DNA of 64,000 nucleotides from Pilasporangium apinafurcum (lineage: Eukaryota > Oomycota > Peronosporomycetes > Pythiales > Pythiaceae). The stretch spans positions 811,316 to 875,315 of the forward strand of contig BCKE01000007.1 of the NCBI GenBank assembly GCA_001600495.1, given 5' to 3'. A program made the translations under genes and the position numbers. Positions 21,268 through 32,967 of this stretch are shown piece by piece (position 1 is the stretch's first letter; each line of letters opens with the position of its first letter). The notes below the pieces were generated by a model, which saw only the letters and a program-made list of their open reading frames with translations, was not told where the DNA came from and did not search any database.

Positions 21268-23239
21268 ATGTCGAACATGTATATTACCGAGCCGAATACG
21301 GAGGGAAAGGTACTCCTGCATACCTCCTTCGGTGACCTCGATGTCGAGCTCTGGCCACAGCAGGCACCAAAGGCGTGTCGCAACTTCGTACAGCTCTGTC
21401 TCGAAGGTGTACGTGGCAGTTTGCCCCTGTTGTCAATGGGAACATTGACTGCGAATGTCTCTGGTAATGATTTGTATTAATTGATTTGATTATGTTGTGT
21501 ATGGCTGGGTGTAGTACTATGACAATACAATCTTTCACCGCCTCATCGCTGGCTTTATGCTTCAGGGTGGCGATCCAACGGGAACAGGTAGTGGTGGCGA
21601 GAGCATCTACGGTGAACCATTCGTGGACGAATTTCACTCGCGGTTGCGGTTTAATCACCGTGGATTACTGGCCATGGCGAATGAGAACAAACAAAACACC
21701 AACCATTCCCAGTTCTTTTTCACATTGGATGCCTGTGAGTTTCTAAACAAGAAGCACACCATATTTGGCAAGGTACGCTTTTCTATATTGAAGCTCCACT
21801 CTTAATTTTTTTAATGTACGCATCTTCTTTTCTGCTGTATGTGTAGATCACGGGAAATACGATATTTAACTTGCTCAGTGTAGCAGAATTGGAGACTGAT
21901 GGACGAGACCGGCCGTTAAATCCGCCCAAATTGGTGAGTACGGAAGTGTTGTGGAACCCCTTCGACGATATTGTACCTAGGTAAGAGCTTTTGGATATAA
22001 GGTTATGTAAAAGCTATTGTCTGTGACGATGCAATTCTGATTATGCTGTTATTATTTCATATCGTAGAGAGATAAAGCGAAAGAGTGCTAGTTCAAATGA
22101 GGCTGAAGACGCTGCGAAGAAGAAAAAACGGGACCGGAAAGCGACCAAAGATTTAAAGTTGTTATCCTTTGGCGACGAAGAAGAGTTCCAACACGAAATC
22201 GGGTCGAAGAGCAAGAAGGCAAAGAAAATAATGAGCAGTCACGATTTACTTGATGATCGCAAGCTCAAGGCTGATGTGGACGAGCAATTGTTGCAAAAAA
22301 TCGCAGAGCAGCACAAAGAAACTCAAAATGGTAATCCTTCGGAAATATCTGGGGATCGAGACAAGAAGGAAGCAGCACGAGCAAGCTTAAAGGCAGCCGT
22401 GTCGAAGGCAGCCTCGAAGAAACAGGCACCTACTTCAGACTCTCCAAGAGATCCTACTGAGAAGAAGGAAGCAAAATTATCTGACGAGGGTACTGACATC
22501 CAGGAGCAAATAAAGAAGAAAAAGAAAGAGAAGATGCGCCAAATTGCAAAAGATCAAGACGAATATGCTCAGTTGCGTAATGAATTGCGAATGAACCGCA
22601 AAGCAGTGCCGTTGCTGATGGGAGCGAAAGCTAAGGAACAGGAGCAACAAAAGGCGTTCGCCGACATGCTGACCCCTCTACAGCAGCAGCGTCAAAAGTA
22701 TTTACAACGGAAGAAGGCGGCAAATCGATCAGCGAGAGAAAAGGATACATTATTAAAGCTACAGAAATTTACTGCTGCTCTGGAAGATATGAACAAACAG
22801 CACGAGAGTTCCAAGAAAGAGGATACAGGAAATATCGAATCTTATCATGGCCAGGTGTTAGAAACTGATGACAGCGACACCGATGGCAAAGATATGTCAT
22901 GGATGGCGGCCAAACTCAAGTTCAAGAAGCACATTGATGTAAGATTGTGTACATATTACCGGTATTTGGGGATATAGCTCTGGAACTTACTCTCTCGGCA
23001 TGTGTATGAATTGGCAATAGGATCAATTTCGGGCAGGCTTCGATCCCTCTACTGACGTATGCTTTTCCGATTGAATGGTCCCATCCTGTGCACTTTTCAT
23101 CTGTCTAACGTCACGCTTCTGCACTCTGCTCTTTTTCTAGGACTACATGACCGTAGATACGCGCGACGAAAGAAAAACGCGCGAGCGCCAGCGTGAGGGG
23201 CGATCTCATCATCCCCACCGAAGTGAAAGGCGACGCTAA
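21268..23239 (+). CDS. CWC27: spliceosome-associated cyclophilin CWC27
   Basis: Six exons (21268-21408, 21515-21772, 21847-21980, 22068-22938, 23021-23056, 23141-23239) give 512 residues. The start [19 protein letters not shown] and the cyclophilin domain (about 1-175; [22 protein letters not shown]) match CWC27/SDCCAG10. A long Lys/Glu-rich helical region follows, and the end ([20 protein letters not shown]) is the conserved tail. CWC27 binds CWC22 in activated spliceosomes. As in animal CWC27 the active-site Trp/Arg set is partly altered, so isomerase activity is doubtful. It lies back to back with the MORN gene, 217 bp apart. Confidence 0.93.
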
Positions 23240-24940
23240 GTTAACTGCTGAATACTCATGTAGAGGCTACGCTCTGCATTTCTAGGTGCGGTTCCAGTGA
23301 TGCTTAAAGAGCGAACTGCGAGAAATATTTTTCCTTTTGCAATCATGTCTCTCATAGTCTGTCGGCATTTTAAATTACATATTCGCAGCAAAAAGCAGTG
23401 TTGATGTATTCACAAACCCAGTACCATAAGTTGCAATTACATAAATGGATGTTGCTAGACGCAATCAAACAACACAGGGAGAGTGAAGTGGATTAGAAGC
23501 GCACGATGCTCTTTCTGCGCACGGATTGATAGAGTTTGCTGCCTTTCAGGCGTGGTATGTGACCACTTCATTTCAGTCACGACCATGATGATTAATAGCA
23601 CATATGGAGATATCATCACCACTGTAGCGAAGCAACGGGTTAGTATACTACTTATTCATACATGACATTGCGGACTTCGGGGTGGCGACGAGTTAATGAA
23701 TATTCCTCTTCTTCTAGACATCCGATTCATTTGCTGTTAGAATGACAGCCAGCGTATCCCTCTCTCAGGACTATCATAAAGTTCAAGGAATTGCATAACT
23801 ACGTCTCATATGCGTAAGGCATGTCAATACAATGATCGTGTGGTTGCTCATATGAAAGTATCATTTGAATGGTCAACGACCTCCACAACACACGATAGTG
23901 GGATTACTGGATTTTGTCTGTTTTTCGAGCACAACACTATGAACGATAGAACGAGTTGCAAAATTGATTTGAAAAAAGTTCGATGCGAAGAAGAATGCGC
24001 GTGGAGGTACCCAGTCGTTTCCCTGCGAGTGGGAAAGCGTTAGCAGGAACACAGCCTCGAGTTTTGTCGTTTTCTGTAACAATTGGACGGATACAATAAA
24101 CTAGAAAATAGGAGAAAAGACAGCCCATTTTCTTTTAAAACAGATCGCGAATACCATATCCATCGCTGTTATTACTTATGTATGGCTAAGCATCGAAGTA
24201 CTATATGCATGATGAGATGGCAAGCGCTGCATTTTGGCACCTTCGCCTTTACTTCCCATGTTATGCCATTTTGGTGTACGTTTAGCAAAAATATCAGCTG
24301 ATACTGTAGTGAAGTAATCAAGTTTAACTTTCAGCCATAAGTTTAGCGTCGCCAATTGATTTGACAACGAATTTCAGTGAAGCAGGTCAAATTTTTAACT
24401 TAGTTTTTGTATACATCGTGCTTTGGGACTCACTCCTCCACATGATTCGTCTAGGAAGCCAGACAGACGGTGGAGTGTGATATGTTCTTTCCCACCTGCT
24501 GTTGCTATCAGTATCACATGATCATTTGCTTGTGCGTCTTGATGATGGTCTAAATGTTCAGTTTCTGCCACATAGAAACAATCCGCCAGTGAATGGTGAC
24601 ATGGCGTGAATTTGACAGCAAAAAAATGAAGGATAGGTAACTTGGTTGTGTATTATTTTTGTATTTTCCGCTTGAGAGACACGAACGTCCTCGTAAGTCT
24701 ATCCGTCGCTATCACCTCTGATTGAAAAAGCGAGAGAGACTATATAGCCTGGATATTTTATAACCATACAAAAGGTCTAAGGCAATAACAAAATTGCCTA
24801 ACCATACGACCAAGGTCTCACATCGTGTTTAATCCCAGGAAAGCCACATAGGCGTCCTGAGATAGGCAGCGCAGACGTGCATATCATTTCATCATTTCCG
24901 ATCCTCCTCCTCTCTCTAGCGGGAAACAGCTGGTAGGAGC
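23240..24940. other. long non-coding stretch upstream of the NADPH oxidase gene
   Basis: At 1.7 kb this is the largest non-transposon gap of the window. I see no protein gene, tRNA or rRNA. It contains a hairpin flanked by a direct repeat (24761-24820) and CT-rich sequence just before the start codon. Confidence 0.6.
24761..24820 (+). promoter_or_regulatory. hairpin between two direct repeats, upstream of NADPH oxidase
   Basis: TAACCATACAAAAGGTCT (24761) and TAACCATACGACCAAGGTCT (24799) flank a perfect 7-bp stem, AGGCAAT / ATTGCCT, with a six-base loop. The element is 120-180 bp before the start codon. A regulatory role is my inference. Confidence 0.35.
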
Positions 24941-27877
24941 ATGTCGTCACGGGGTGGAAAGGAGCTGCGGCGCAAGTCCACAGCTGCTACAGAAGCGAGT
25001 AGCCAGAATAGCAACGTCGCCGAGAGCGTTATGCACCTCACAACTATGAGCGGCGACGACGGCATGGCGTACCCTTCGCCCGCAAGCGATCTCTACAATA
25101 CCCCTGACTCGGACTTCACCCGTAGTCGCGGTTCCAGTTACGCCATGCTGGAGAGTAACACACCGAATGAATGCGGGCAGACCTGTGAGGACACCAAGAA
25201 TCAGACTCGGCAGCAACAACCATTGCCGACGCCCAAGTTCCTACAGCCACCGAAGAGGTCGAATCACCCGATTATGAAGCCGATCGGAAATTCAAAGAAC
25301 AAGCATTCGTCCAAAACGAACGATTTCGCGAGTTCCAGCTTTGGCTATCAGCAGCGATCGAGTTTTATGCCATCAAACAGCGGCTGGAATCCCAACGTGT
25401 CGATGATCTCGAGGCCGTCGAATATGCAACCGAATAAACGGCTGAACAAGAACGAACTGAACGAACTGAAGGACTATCTCTGGCAACGCGGCACCAATGC
25501 CTCTGGATTTGACCCCGGTGCGTCAGTCGGCCCAGGATCATATAACACTGGAACCTCGCAAGGCTCAGTCCCAGTGATGGGACTCGGCTCTTCAGTGGGA
25601 TTAAATGGGTCATTAGGACCGGGTAATTCCAATTCCTACTCTGTGTCGGTTGTAAACCAGAACACCAATGACCAAGCACCATTCTATACGAAAAACTTGG
25701 AGAGCTCTTTTGTCAATATCACTAGAAAGAAAAGCGATGCAGTCAGTAACCGTGTCTCGAGAGTCTATAGTGGGCAATACCGTTCTCGCGCTTCCTCGGC
25801 TACACCGTTCATGGCGGTACCCCGGGAATCAATGGCGTTGATGGTCGATGCCGTTAAAACATCGACCATGAAAGACGACGAAAAATGCCGCTATCTCTTT
25901 GATTTGTTCGACGTGGACCAGAAAGGTATGCTCTCCCGAGAAGGCGTGCGAGCATTCATGGAAGTCACCTTCACGGAGAACAATGTGGTTTTTCTTGGAC
26001 AGTTCGATCTCGACAACGTGGTCGAGAAAGTGTTTGCACACGGTCGCGACCCGGATCAAATGACATACAATGACTTTTGTAAGATCTTTGGAGGATTTAT
26101 TATCAAAGATGAGGCCGACAAGATCCGTGAAGAAGATGAATACGCCAGTGGTCGTGGCGGTGCTTCCGCTGCTACTACTGGTTCGCGGGCCAAGAAAACC
26201 CCCAAGAAGAAAACGTGGTGGACGCGACTCAAGAAGAACGTACGCAAGTACGATTCACAGATCTTCTGGTTGAGTTTCTACTTTGCGCTTATGATAGGGG
26301 TCTTCATTGCCAAGGCCGTACGATTCTCTTATGACCCCGCTGTCAAGTACTGCCCACGGGTTGCCAAGGGGTTTGCGCAGATCATTATGGTCAACACGCT
26401 CTTTGTGCTGCTACCCATGTGTCGCAACTTTGTCACGACGTTCCGGAAATTGCCAGTAGTTGTACGGAATTTGCCTGTCGATGACCACATTGAATTTCAC
26501 AAAATCTGCGGCGTTGTGATGATCATTGCATCGCTCGGCCACACGATCGCATGGGTGATGATTGTCTATTATGCACGTACGGTTTCTGAAGACGTCTGGC
26601 GGAAGTCGAGATATTATCATCTTCATTTTGTGCGTGATGAAAACTTGTTTGACTTTTCTCTGCGGCTCCCGATGTGGACAGGCGTATTGATGCTCGTCAT
26701 CGCAATGATCGCTGTGCCCTTTACGCATCCGAAGCTACGACGTGGCAATTTCAATGCGTTCTGGTTGACGCACCTGTTATTCTTGCCGTTCATTATTTTG
26801 ATTGCTGTCCATGGGCTCGCCCAATGGGTCGCTGCTCCTGAAGCGTACGGGTGGATCATCCCGCCGATTCTGATCTATTTCATTGAGAAACGTCATCGTG
26901 TGGCCACAGTGTTTGGCGGTAAATCCACAATTACCCGCGTACAGCACTCGAAGGAGGCGGTAGCGATCTATATGAAGAAACCACGTTCTTTTGGCAAGAA
27001 CCACCGTTTCCAACCGGGCATGTACATGTTCATCAACGTCCCAGTCATTTCCCAGTTCGAATGGCATCCATTTACGATTTCGTCTGCACCTGAAGACGAT
27101 TTCTTAAGTCTTCACATCCGCAAAGCCGGTGATTGGACGGGGGCATTGTATGTGTTGCTGCAGAAGATCAATGAAAGCAATCCACAGCTGATGCTCGAGG
27201 CCAATGGCTCGACACAATATTCGTCCTATCCGACAGTGTATATCGATGGTCCCATTGGTGCGCCTGCTCAAGATTATGGTCGTTATCGTGAAGTCGTCTT
27301 TGTTGGCGCTGGTATTGGTGTGACACCGTTTGCGTCGATCCTCCGCAGTATCGTGTACCAATGGGAAAGCTACCGCTGCCCATCGTGTCGCCATGTCCGC
27401 TTTCCCCCTTCTTTCCAGCTTCGCAAGATCTACTTTTACTGGGTTACCCGCGAGCAGGAGGCTTTGACATGGTTTACAAATACGATGAACCAATTGAGTG
27501 AACTGGACACAGAGAATCGGCTCGAGATTCATAACTATTTCTCATCAGTGAAAAGCGAGTCGATCATTGCGCCGTTGCAAGCACTTCAGAAGTTCATTCA
27601 CAATACGGAGGGTCAAGATATCGTGTCGGGTTTGAACACAAAGCAAATGACGCACTTTGGACGCCCGGACTGGCACGAAGAGCTGCACCGGATTGCTGAA
27701 AACCACAAACGATTGGAACGCATTGAGCCAGATGGCGAAAAAGAGGAAATTGGCGTGTTTTTCTGTGGACCCAAGCCTCTGGGATATACGATTCATGAGG
27801 AGTGCACGGCATTCAACCAAGACAGAAGTCGCAGTGTCCCCGATGTGGAATTCGATTTCCATAGCGAAAACTTTTAA
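24941..27877 (+). CDS. NADPH oxidase (Rboh/NOX family) with EF-hand
   Basis: A single exon of 978 residues. The first 300 residues are Ser/Asn/Gly-rich and of no known fold. An EF-hand-like region follows (FDLFDVDQKGMLSREG, about 320). Membrane helices start near 440. The paired heme histidines appear as EFHKICG (about 519), LGHTIAW (532), WLTHLLF (610) and AVHGLAQW (622). FAD binding is WHPFTISSAPE (707), NADPH binding GAGIGVTPFASI (789) and CGPKP (942), and the end FDFHSENF is the classic NOX C-terminus. It transfers electrons from NADPH to oxygen across the membrane and makes superoxide. The EF-hand suggests calcium control. The gene stands alone, with more than 1 kb free on each side. Confidence 0.96.
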   Translation: MSSRGGKELRRKSTAATEASSQNSNVAESVMHLTTMSGDDGMAYPSPASDLYNTPDSDFTRSRGSSYAMLESNTPNECGQTCEDTKNQTRQQQPLPTPKFLQPPKRSNHPIMKPIGNSKNKHSSKTNDFASSSFGYQQRSSFMPSNSGWNPNVSMISRPSNMQPNKRLNKNELNELKDYLWQRGTNASGFDPGASVGPGSYNTGTSQGSVPVMGLGSSVGLNGSLGPGNSNSYSVSVVNQNTNDQAPFYTKNLESSFVNITRKKSDAVSNRVSRVYSGQYRSRASSATPFMAVPRESMALMVDAVKTSTMKDDEKCRYLFDLFDVDQKGMLSREGVRAFMEVTFTENNVVFLGQFDLDNVVEKVFAHGRDPDQMTYNDFCKIFGGFIIKDEADKIREEDEYASGRGGASAATTGSRAKKTPKKKTWWTRLKKNVRKYDSQIFWLSFYFALMIGVFIAKAVRFSYDPAVKYCPRVAKGFAQIIMVNTLFVLLPMCRNFVTTFRKLPVVVRNLPVDDHIEFHKICGVVMIIASLGHTIAWVMIVYYARTVSEDVWRKSRYYHLHFVRDENLFDFSLRLPMWTGVLMLVIAMIAVPFTHPKLRRGNFNAFWLTHLLFLPFIILIAVHGLAQWVAAPEAYGWIIPPILIYFIEKRHRVATVFGGKSTITRVQHSKEAVAIYMKKPRSFGKNHRFQPGMYMFINVPVISQFEWHPFTISSAPEDDFLSLHIRKAGDWTGALYVLLQKINESNPQLMLEANGSTQYSSYPTVYIDGPIGAPAQDYGRYREVVFVGAGIGVTPFASILRSIVYQWESYRCPSCRHVRFPPSFQLRKIYFYWVTREQEALTWFTNTMNQLSELDTENRLEIHNYFSSVKSESIIAPLQALQKFIHNTEGQDIVSGLNTKQMTHFGRPDWHEELHRIAENHKRLERIEPDGEKEEIGVFFCGPKPLGYTIHEECTAFNQDRSRSVPDVEFDFHSENF

Positions 27878-28963
27878 GTTTCTATGATGCTAATTCCGTC
27901 GCAGCGACTGTAGATAGAGGGGATAGAGGTGTGCAAAATGATGGTGGAACCCTGTTTGTTATGAGTATAGATGGCGAGCGATGGATCTCATACTGTTCCA
28001 TCGGATCATGTAAAGCAAAATGTTAGTGAACGATCGTCGAGAGTGTGATAAGTAAGGATGGTAAATACTACTGCAATATTTAATACTGCGCAACCTGAAG
28101 TATAAAAGAATGCAAATGTTTTTAAAGGATAATTTTGCTTTTGTCGTCGTTCATTGCTCTTCCAGATAAAGCATCTACTACTAAGCAGAACGAAGCCCTG
28201 CTTACTTGATCCGTCAAGAAATAGATGCCTTACCATCAATTACTCAAAGTTTTATCACGGAACCATACTATCGTGAGCACCCGTATTATATGACTAGCTT
28301 CAAGTCCCTTTACCAGAACTTCGTCCTATGGACAATTCGCCTGACATGTACGTCTACTCATCAGTCAACCGAAGTCTCGTCACGAAAGTCCATACCATGC
28401 ACAGAATGAAGTAAACACCAGTGGTATTGTATGATTAGTCTAAAGCCTGTCCTGAAAGTCAGCCTTCCAATTACTCAATTATCCCAACTTCCTACGACTG
28501 CTCCGTCCCCACCACCATTTGCTTCCAGAGTCTACTAGTTATTAGAATAGGGACCAAACCGTGTGGACACGTTTGAGAGATTGCTAGGCTCTCTCGCTAC
28601 CCACACATTCATTTTTCAGAAACGAATTCTAAGCAATAAAATAATCAACGGAAAAAATTGTGGCCTATTGGCTAGTAATAGTTTGAGGAAAATGAACCCG
28701 GTATGCAGAGAGATCTACTTGTAGCATTTGCAATGGCGAAGGAGGAGGGGCATGAAGTAATATTTATCCCTCCATATCACTCACATCTCTAGCCCATAGA
28801 AACAATATGGACTATTGTCTTGTAATGCACATTCAACTATCGTGTATTTGACCCACTAATTGACAATAATGCTTCTGTGATACTATTTAAGAACACTAAT
28901 GTTAGATTCACACTAAATGAACTAGTCAAACCATCAAATACCCATACGAAAAAGGTCAAAGTG
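27878..28963. other. intergenic, no gene seen
   Basis: 1.09 kb between the oxidase and the ankyrin gene. Only short open frames without family features are present. Confidence 0.55.
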
Positions 28964-31270
28964 ATGATGACAACTGGTAATGCAGTCATTGCTAGTGCAG
29001 TGACGGCGGCAACTACTGCTGTTGATGTGAAAGCACAGGAATTTGCGCATCGACTGGTAGAATTTGCTGATTTCGACAAATGCTGCGCGTTCTTCACAGA
29101 GCGAAACGTGGATTTCAACCAGCCGAACGCCATGGGGTGGAGCATTCTCATGAGTGTCTGTGCGTGTGGTGTGTCTCTAAACGCTCATACGTAGTGATAT
29201 ACTTCGTATCATGTGGATAGATATTCACTGATGCGTCTGTTGGTTATTCTTGTATACGTAGGACGAGCTGATATGGTTGGATTTGTGGCGGATGCAACTG
29301 AGAACGTGAGCTGCGCCACTGCAGCAAATCGTACTAATGTTCTGCATTTGGCTGCCATGTCGAAAAATGTACGTCTAATTTGCTGGTGTGGACTTGCGTT
29401 GATATGAAATTTGGAACAGCTAAAACCGAGTTGATTGTACATTGATTATTTTGTATTGGTGGACAACAGCCACTGGTTATCCAAGAGCTCGTTGCGAAAG
29501 AGGAACGCAGAGCCAAACTGCAAGCGATTGTGAATCAGCCCAATATCAATGGAGACACACGTAAGCTTCCTCAGCTGGTATATCACGACCTTTGTGCAGT
29601 TCTTGGTTAACAACCCTTATTATTACTCGATTTTCTTGGCATATGGTTTAAATTACAGCGCTCATGATGGCATGTGTGGCTAAGAACGTCGAAGCTGTAA
29701 AAGTTCTCTTGTCGGATTTGCATGCGGACCCTTCCTACAAGAATGCAAACGGAATGACACCGCTCATGTGCGCAGCAAGACTCGCTGACGGCACTGACTC
29801 TGTGCTGCATGAGGAGCTGATGCTCAAAAGCAAGACAATCGTCGACGTTTTGCTCAAGCGGGGAGATGTGCAAGTCAACGCCATGGACCGCACAGCTGGA
29901 AATACAGCGCTCCATCTAGCTTTGCTGAGTACCAATATCGCTGCTGTGGAAATTTTGCTCACAGGTTCGTTTGGCTGGACTGTGTTGACTTTATTGACTT
30001 ATCATTGATATTAGTTTAAATATTCTTCCAGGTAGCTTAAAAGAGAAGAACAATCTTGATATCATGCTGAAAAATAAGGCTGGATTCACGGCAATTGATA
30101 TTTCAGAGAAAATGAGAGCACCTAAGGCGATACTTGAGATGCTGAGAACGCGACGAACGCAGTTAGAGTATGAAAACGAGCGAATACGACAGCAGGCAGT
30201 GCAAGAACTGATGAGATTAGATGGAACTGAGACAAAGAAGAGTTGCAAGAAAACAAAGAAGAAGCCAACGCCACCACCATCGCGCCCCATCAAACAAGCG
30301 GAACCAACAAATAAGCAAGGTTTGCGAGCAGTCAAAGAGAAGATGCAGGACGCTGCAGATGAAAAAGCAGAGTCAGTATCAGATAGCAGCGTCACCACAT
30401 TACTATATCCAAGCCAATTGACACCAAATGACGTAGAAAAACAAGTCAACGATGATACAGAGTTGGGAGACTGGCAGAGCGTGTCAACAAAGAAGTCACG
30501 TACGTACAAATCACAATCTTATCATTTGTACTCTTTCTTACCTAAGTGGAACTGACTCAAACCGCTATGTTTTCATAGGATGGAAAGCGTCGAATGCTGA
30601 TGAAAAGAAGGCAGAAACATCTTTGTCATCAATTGGTAAACCGCGCAGCAGGCCACGCTCAACAGTGCAAAAGAAGCATCAGTCATCGCAATCTATGGCT
30701 CAGCCTGGTGCACCACATACTTCACAGCACGCATCACCTGCTGTCGCTTCAAAGCCCATTGTAGGAAATAAGTCAAGCAGTGTCCCGTCATTACCATCGG
30801 TTCCATTGATTGCTCTTCAGAAAATCCAAAGAGACCAACCTGAAGAAGATGAAGAGGGTCTGGAAGCAAGTTCTGCACCACTTTCCCCGACAGCCTCGTT
30901 TGTCTCATATGAGCAATTGGATACGATTTTCAAGCGAACATTTTCCATGGCGGACGAGATGGACATTGGCGTGGAGAAATTTATCATTGCGTCTTCCTCC
31001 ACTGAACAAGAATTGCAGCCTGATAATGGATTGAGTATTTCGCAAGTAGAGGTATTGCAAGAAGCCCATTTACAGGCGTATCACTACCTTAATGAGAAGA
31101 AGGTGAGATTCTGGGTGATTAATAGTAATCCTACTGCTACCAGATGAAAAAAATCTCACGCTGTTCGTGTCCTTGTTGTTGTTGAATAGATGGAATTGAC
31201 CCGGATATTGGAGAGAGAACGCCTCGAGGCGCAATACGCCTTGCAACATGAAATTTTACAGTTAAAGTAA
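28964..31270 (+). CDS. ankyrin-repeat protein with coiled-coil tail
   Basis: Seven exons (28964-29168, 29262-29368, 29470-29560, 29659-29964, 30032-30499, 30579-31102, 31190-31270) keep phase and give 593 residues. Ankyrin units are clear: TNVLHLAAMSKN, GDTPLMMACVAKN, GMTPLMCAARLAD, GNTALHLALLSTN and GFTAIDISEKM. A basic, Pro/Lys-rich middle with Ser-rich low complexity follows, then a helical C-terminus (LERERLEAQYALQHEI). Ankyrin repeats bind partner proteins; I cannot name the function. An upstream GTG in frame is not a credible start, so I used the ATG at 28964 (a second ATG follows directly). Its stop is 33 bp from the TEX9 stop on the other strand. Confidence 0.8.
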
Positions 31271-31303
31271 TCTCGACAAGAAAGAGAGTGACCGTGTTGT
31301 CTA

Positions 31304-32798
31304 CTATCCCAGCTCAAGTGTCTTGCTAAATTCTTCTTCAGTGAATGATAGCATCTTAGCCGCCTATAGACAAACTAGACTTCAGTCCAGATTGAAGCAT
31401 GGAATGACAGCTTTTTTCTTTTTAGGTTGGCATACCTCCATGTGGATGCGCTGACGCTTCAACAAATCGATAAGCTTCATCTGTTTCTTGAATGCAATTA
31501 ATAGTTCGCTCTAGATACACAAGAAGCCAATAAGTCGATGTCTTCACGCAGTTCTAAACGCATAAATTCGAACTTTTTGTTTCTCCAGCTTCTTAGCCTC
31601 CTTGACGATTTGTTCATAGTTGTTTTTAGTGACCATTTGCTCGCCGTGGGCTTTCTTTTCCTCCTGCAATTGCGCCTTCATTTTCTCTAGCTCTTCTAGC
31701 GCACGATTTAATCTCACCTAATAACATAAATCGCACTCTCCAATCAGTAACATGTTGTTAGCAAACACGCAGTACAGCTATATGTAAAAAACTTTACATC
31801 TTTCGATCGAAATTGCTGAGACGCCTGCTTTTCCGCACGCTGAATTTCCTCTACGCGTGCTTGCGCACTCGCCAATTGCGTCTCGAGAATGCGCTGCTTC
31901 GCTTCTTGTGCCGCTCTATCAAATATAGAAAGGTTTCCGTTAGCTTCAACATCCCCTACGAAATAATACAAGTTGTTGCCAGAAAACTATATACGAAAGT
32001 TCGCGCTGTTTCTCCAATAATTGCTGTGTGTGCTGGCATTTCTTTGTGAGTGCGGCATTTTCACTCTTTAGCTCATCCACTTCTGCCTTCAAGGCATTTT
32101 GAGCCGATTGCTGTCGACAACACCCAACCACACACCACAAATGTCAGACAAGTAAGCACAATCAGCCTCTATGATTTCTAGAAAATTGAAATCATTACTA
32201 CCAGTGCCTGAGAGTGTGCTTTTGCTGTATCTGCTTCATCTTGTAAGACACGAAGCCGCGCTTTCTGGTACCGGATTGTAGCTTCTAAACCCAGCCCCTC
32301 AGGGGGAATATCTTCGCCTTTCTCTCCCTCTGCACTCTCTGGTTTTGTCGCTTCCCCTTCACTAGACTCAACTTGTGGAAATGTTTTCGCTGGTTGTTGT
32401 GCCCGAGTTTTTGCAGATCGACGATTGCTGGTGGCTGTGGATTTGCTTCTATCATCTTCTTGTTCATCAACTTGGTGGGGTACTAACTCGCTTTTCGATC
32501 CGAATGAGTCGATAGACGCGCTCAAATCCATCGCCAAAGGGGCTCGATATAAATGACGAGAAGATTTCTGGTGTTGCTGGTCTTCATAGTCAAATGGGTC
32601 GTTTGCCTCATCATCTTGGTGGTCTAGACTACCGTTGTCTACTACATGTTCCGGTGGTCCATTAGATGGAAGCGTGGTAGTGGAGCTGATAGCACGCAAT
32701 TGCTGCTGTCGTCGTTGTTCAATCGCCTCGACCTGCTCATTGAGTGCCGCATTCTTCCGTTCCAATGCAGCCTGGCGAGCTGCAAGACTCTCCTTCAT
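31304..32798 (-). CDS. TEX9: TEX9-like coiled-coil (ciliary) protein
   Basis: Six exons on the minus strand: 32202-32798, 31995-32110, 31798-31915, 31574-31717, 31436-31510 and 31304-31363, giving 369 residues. The C-terminal hallmark KKQMKLIDLLKRQR is followed by HMEAAKM and FTEEEF, which fits TEX9 very closely, and KDV-RLNRALEE and a long coiled coil precede it. The gene occurs in organisms with motile cilia and is thought to act at centriolar satellites or the flagellar base. The N-terminal 200 residues are acidic and poorly conserved. One donor (GTTCGA after LEKQK) is weak, but phase and family sequence support it. Confidence 0.85.
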
Positions 32799-32967
32799 CG
32801 TTGTGTCAGTTTAGTGGCGATGTTGAATCGTGGAAGGTCGCATTAGCAGCGATCATATGTTCTTATAGTGGAGTAGTGCTCCGTTCTAAGATCCTTTGTC
32901 AAATAATTTATTATTCGGATGACACTATTAGCTTTACGTACACCTTTGTATTATGAACATGTAGCCA

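Noticed and set aside
23560-23640. Box C/D snoRNA candidate around ATGATGATT
   Set aside because: No convincing D box or terminal stem at the right distance.
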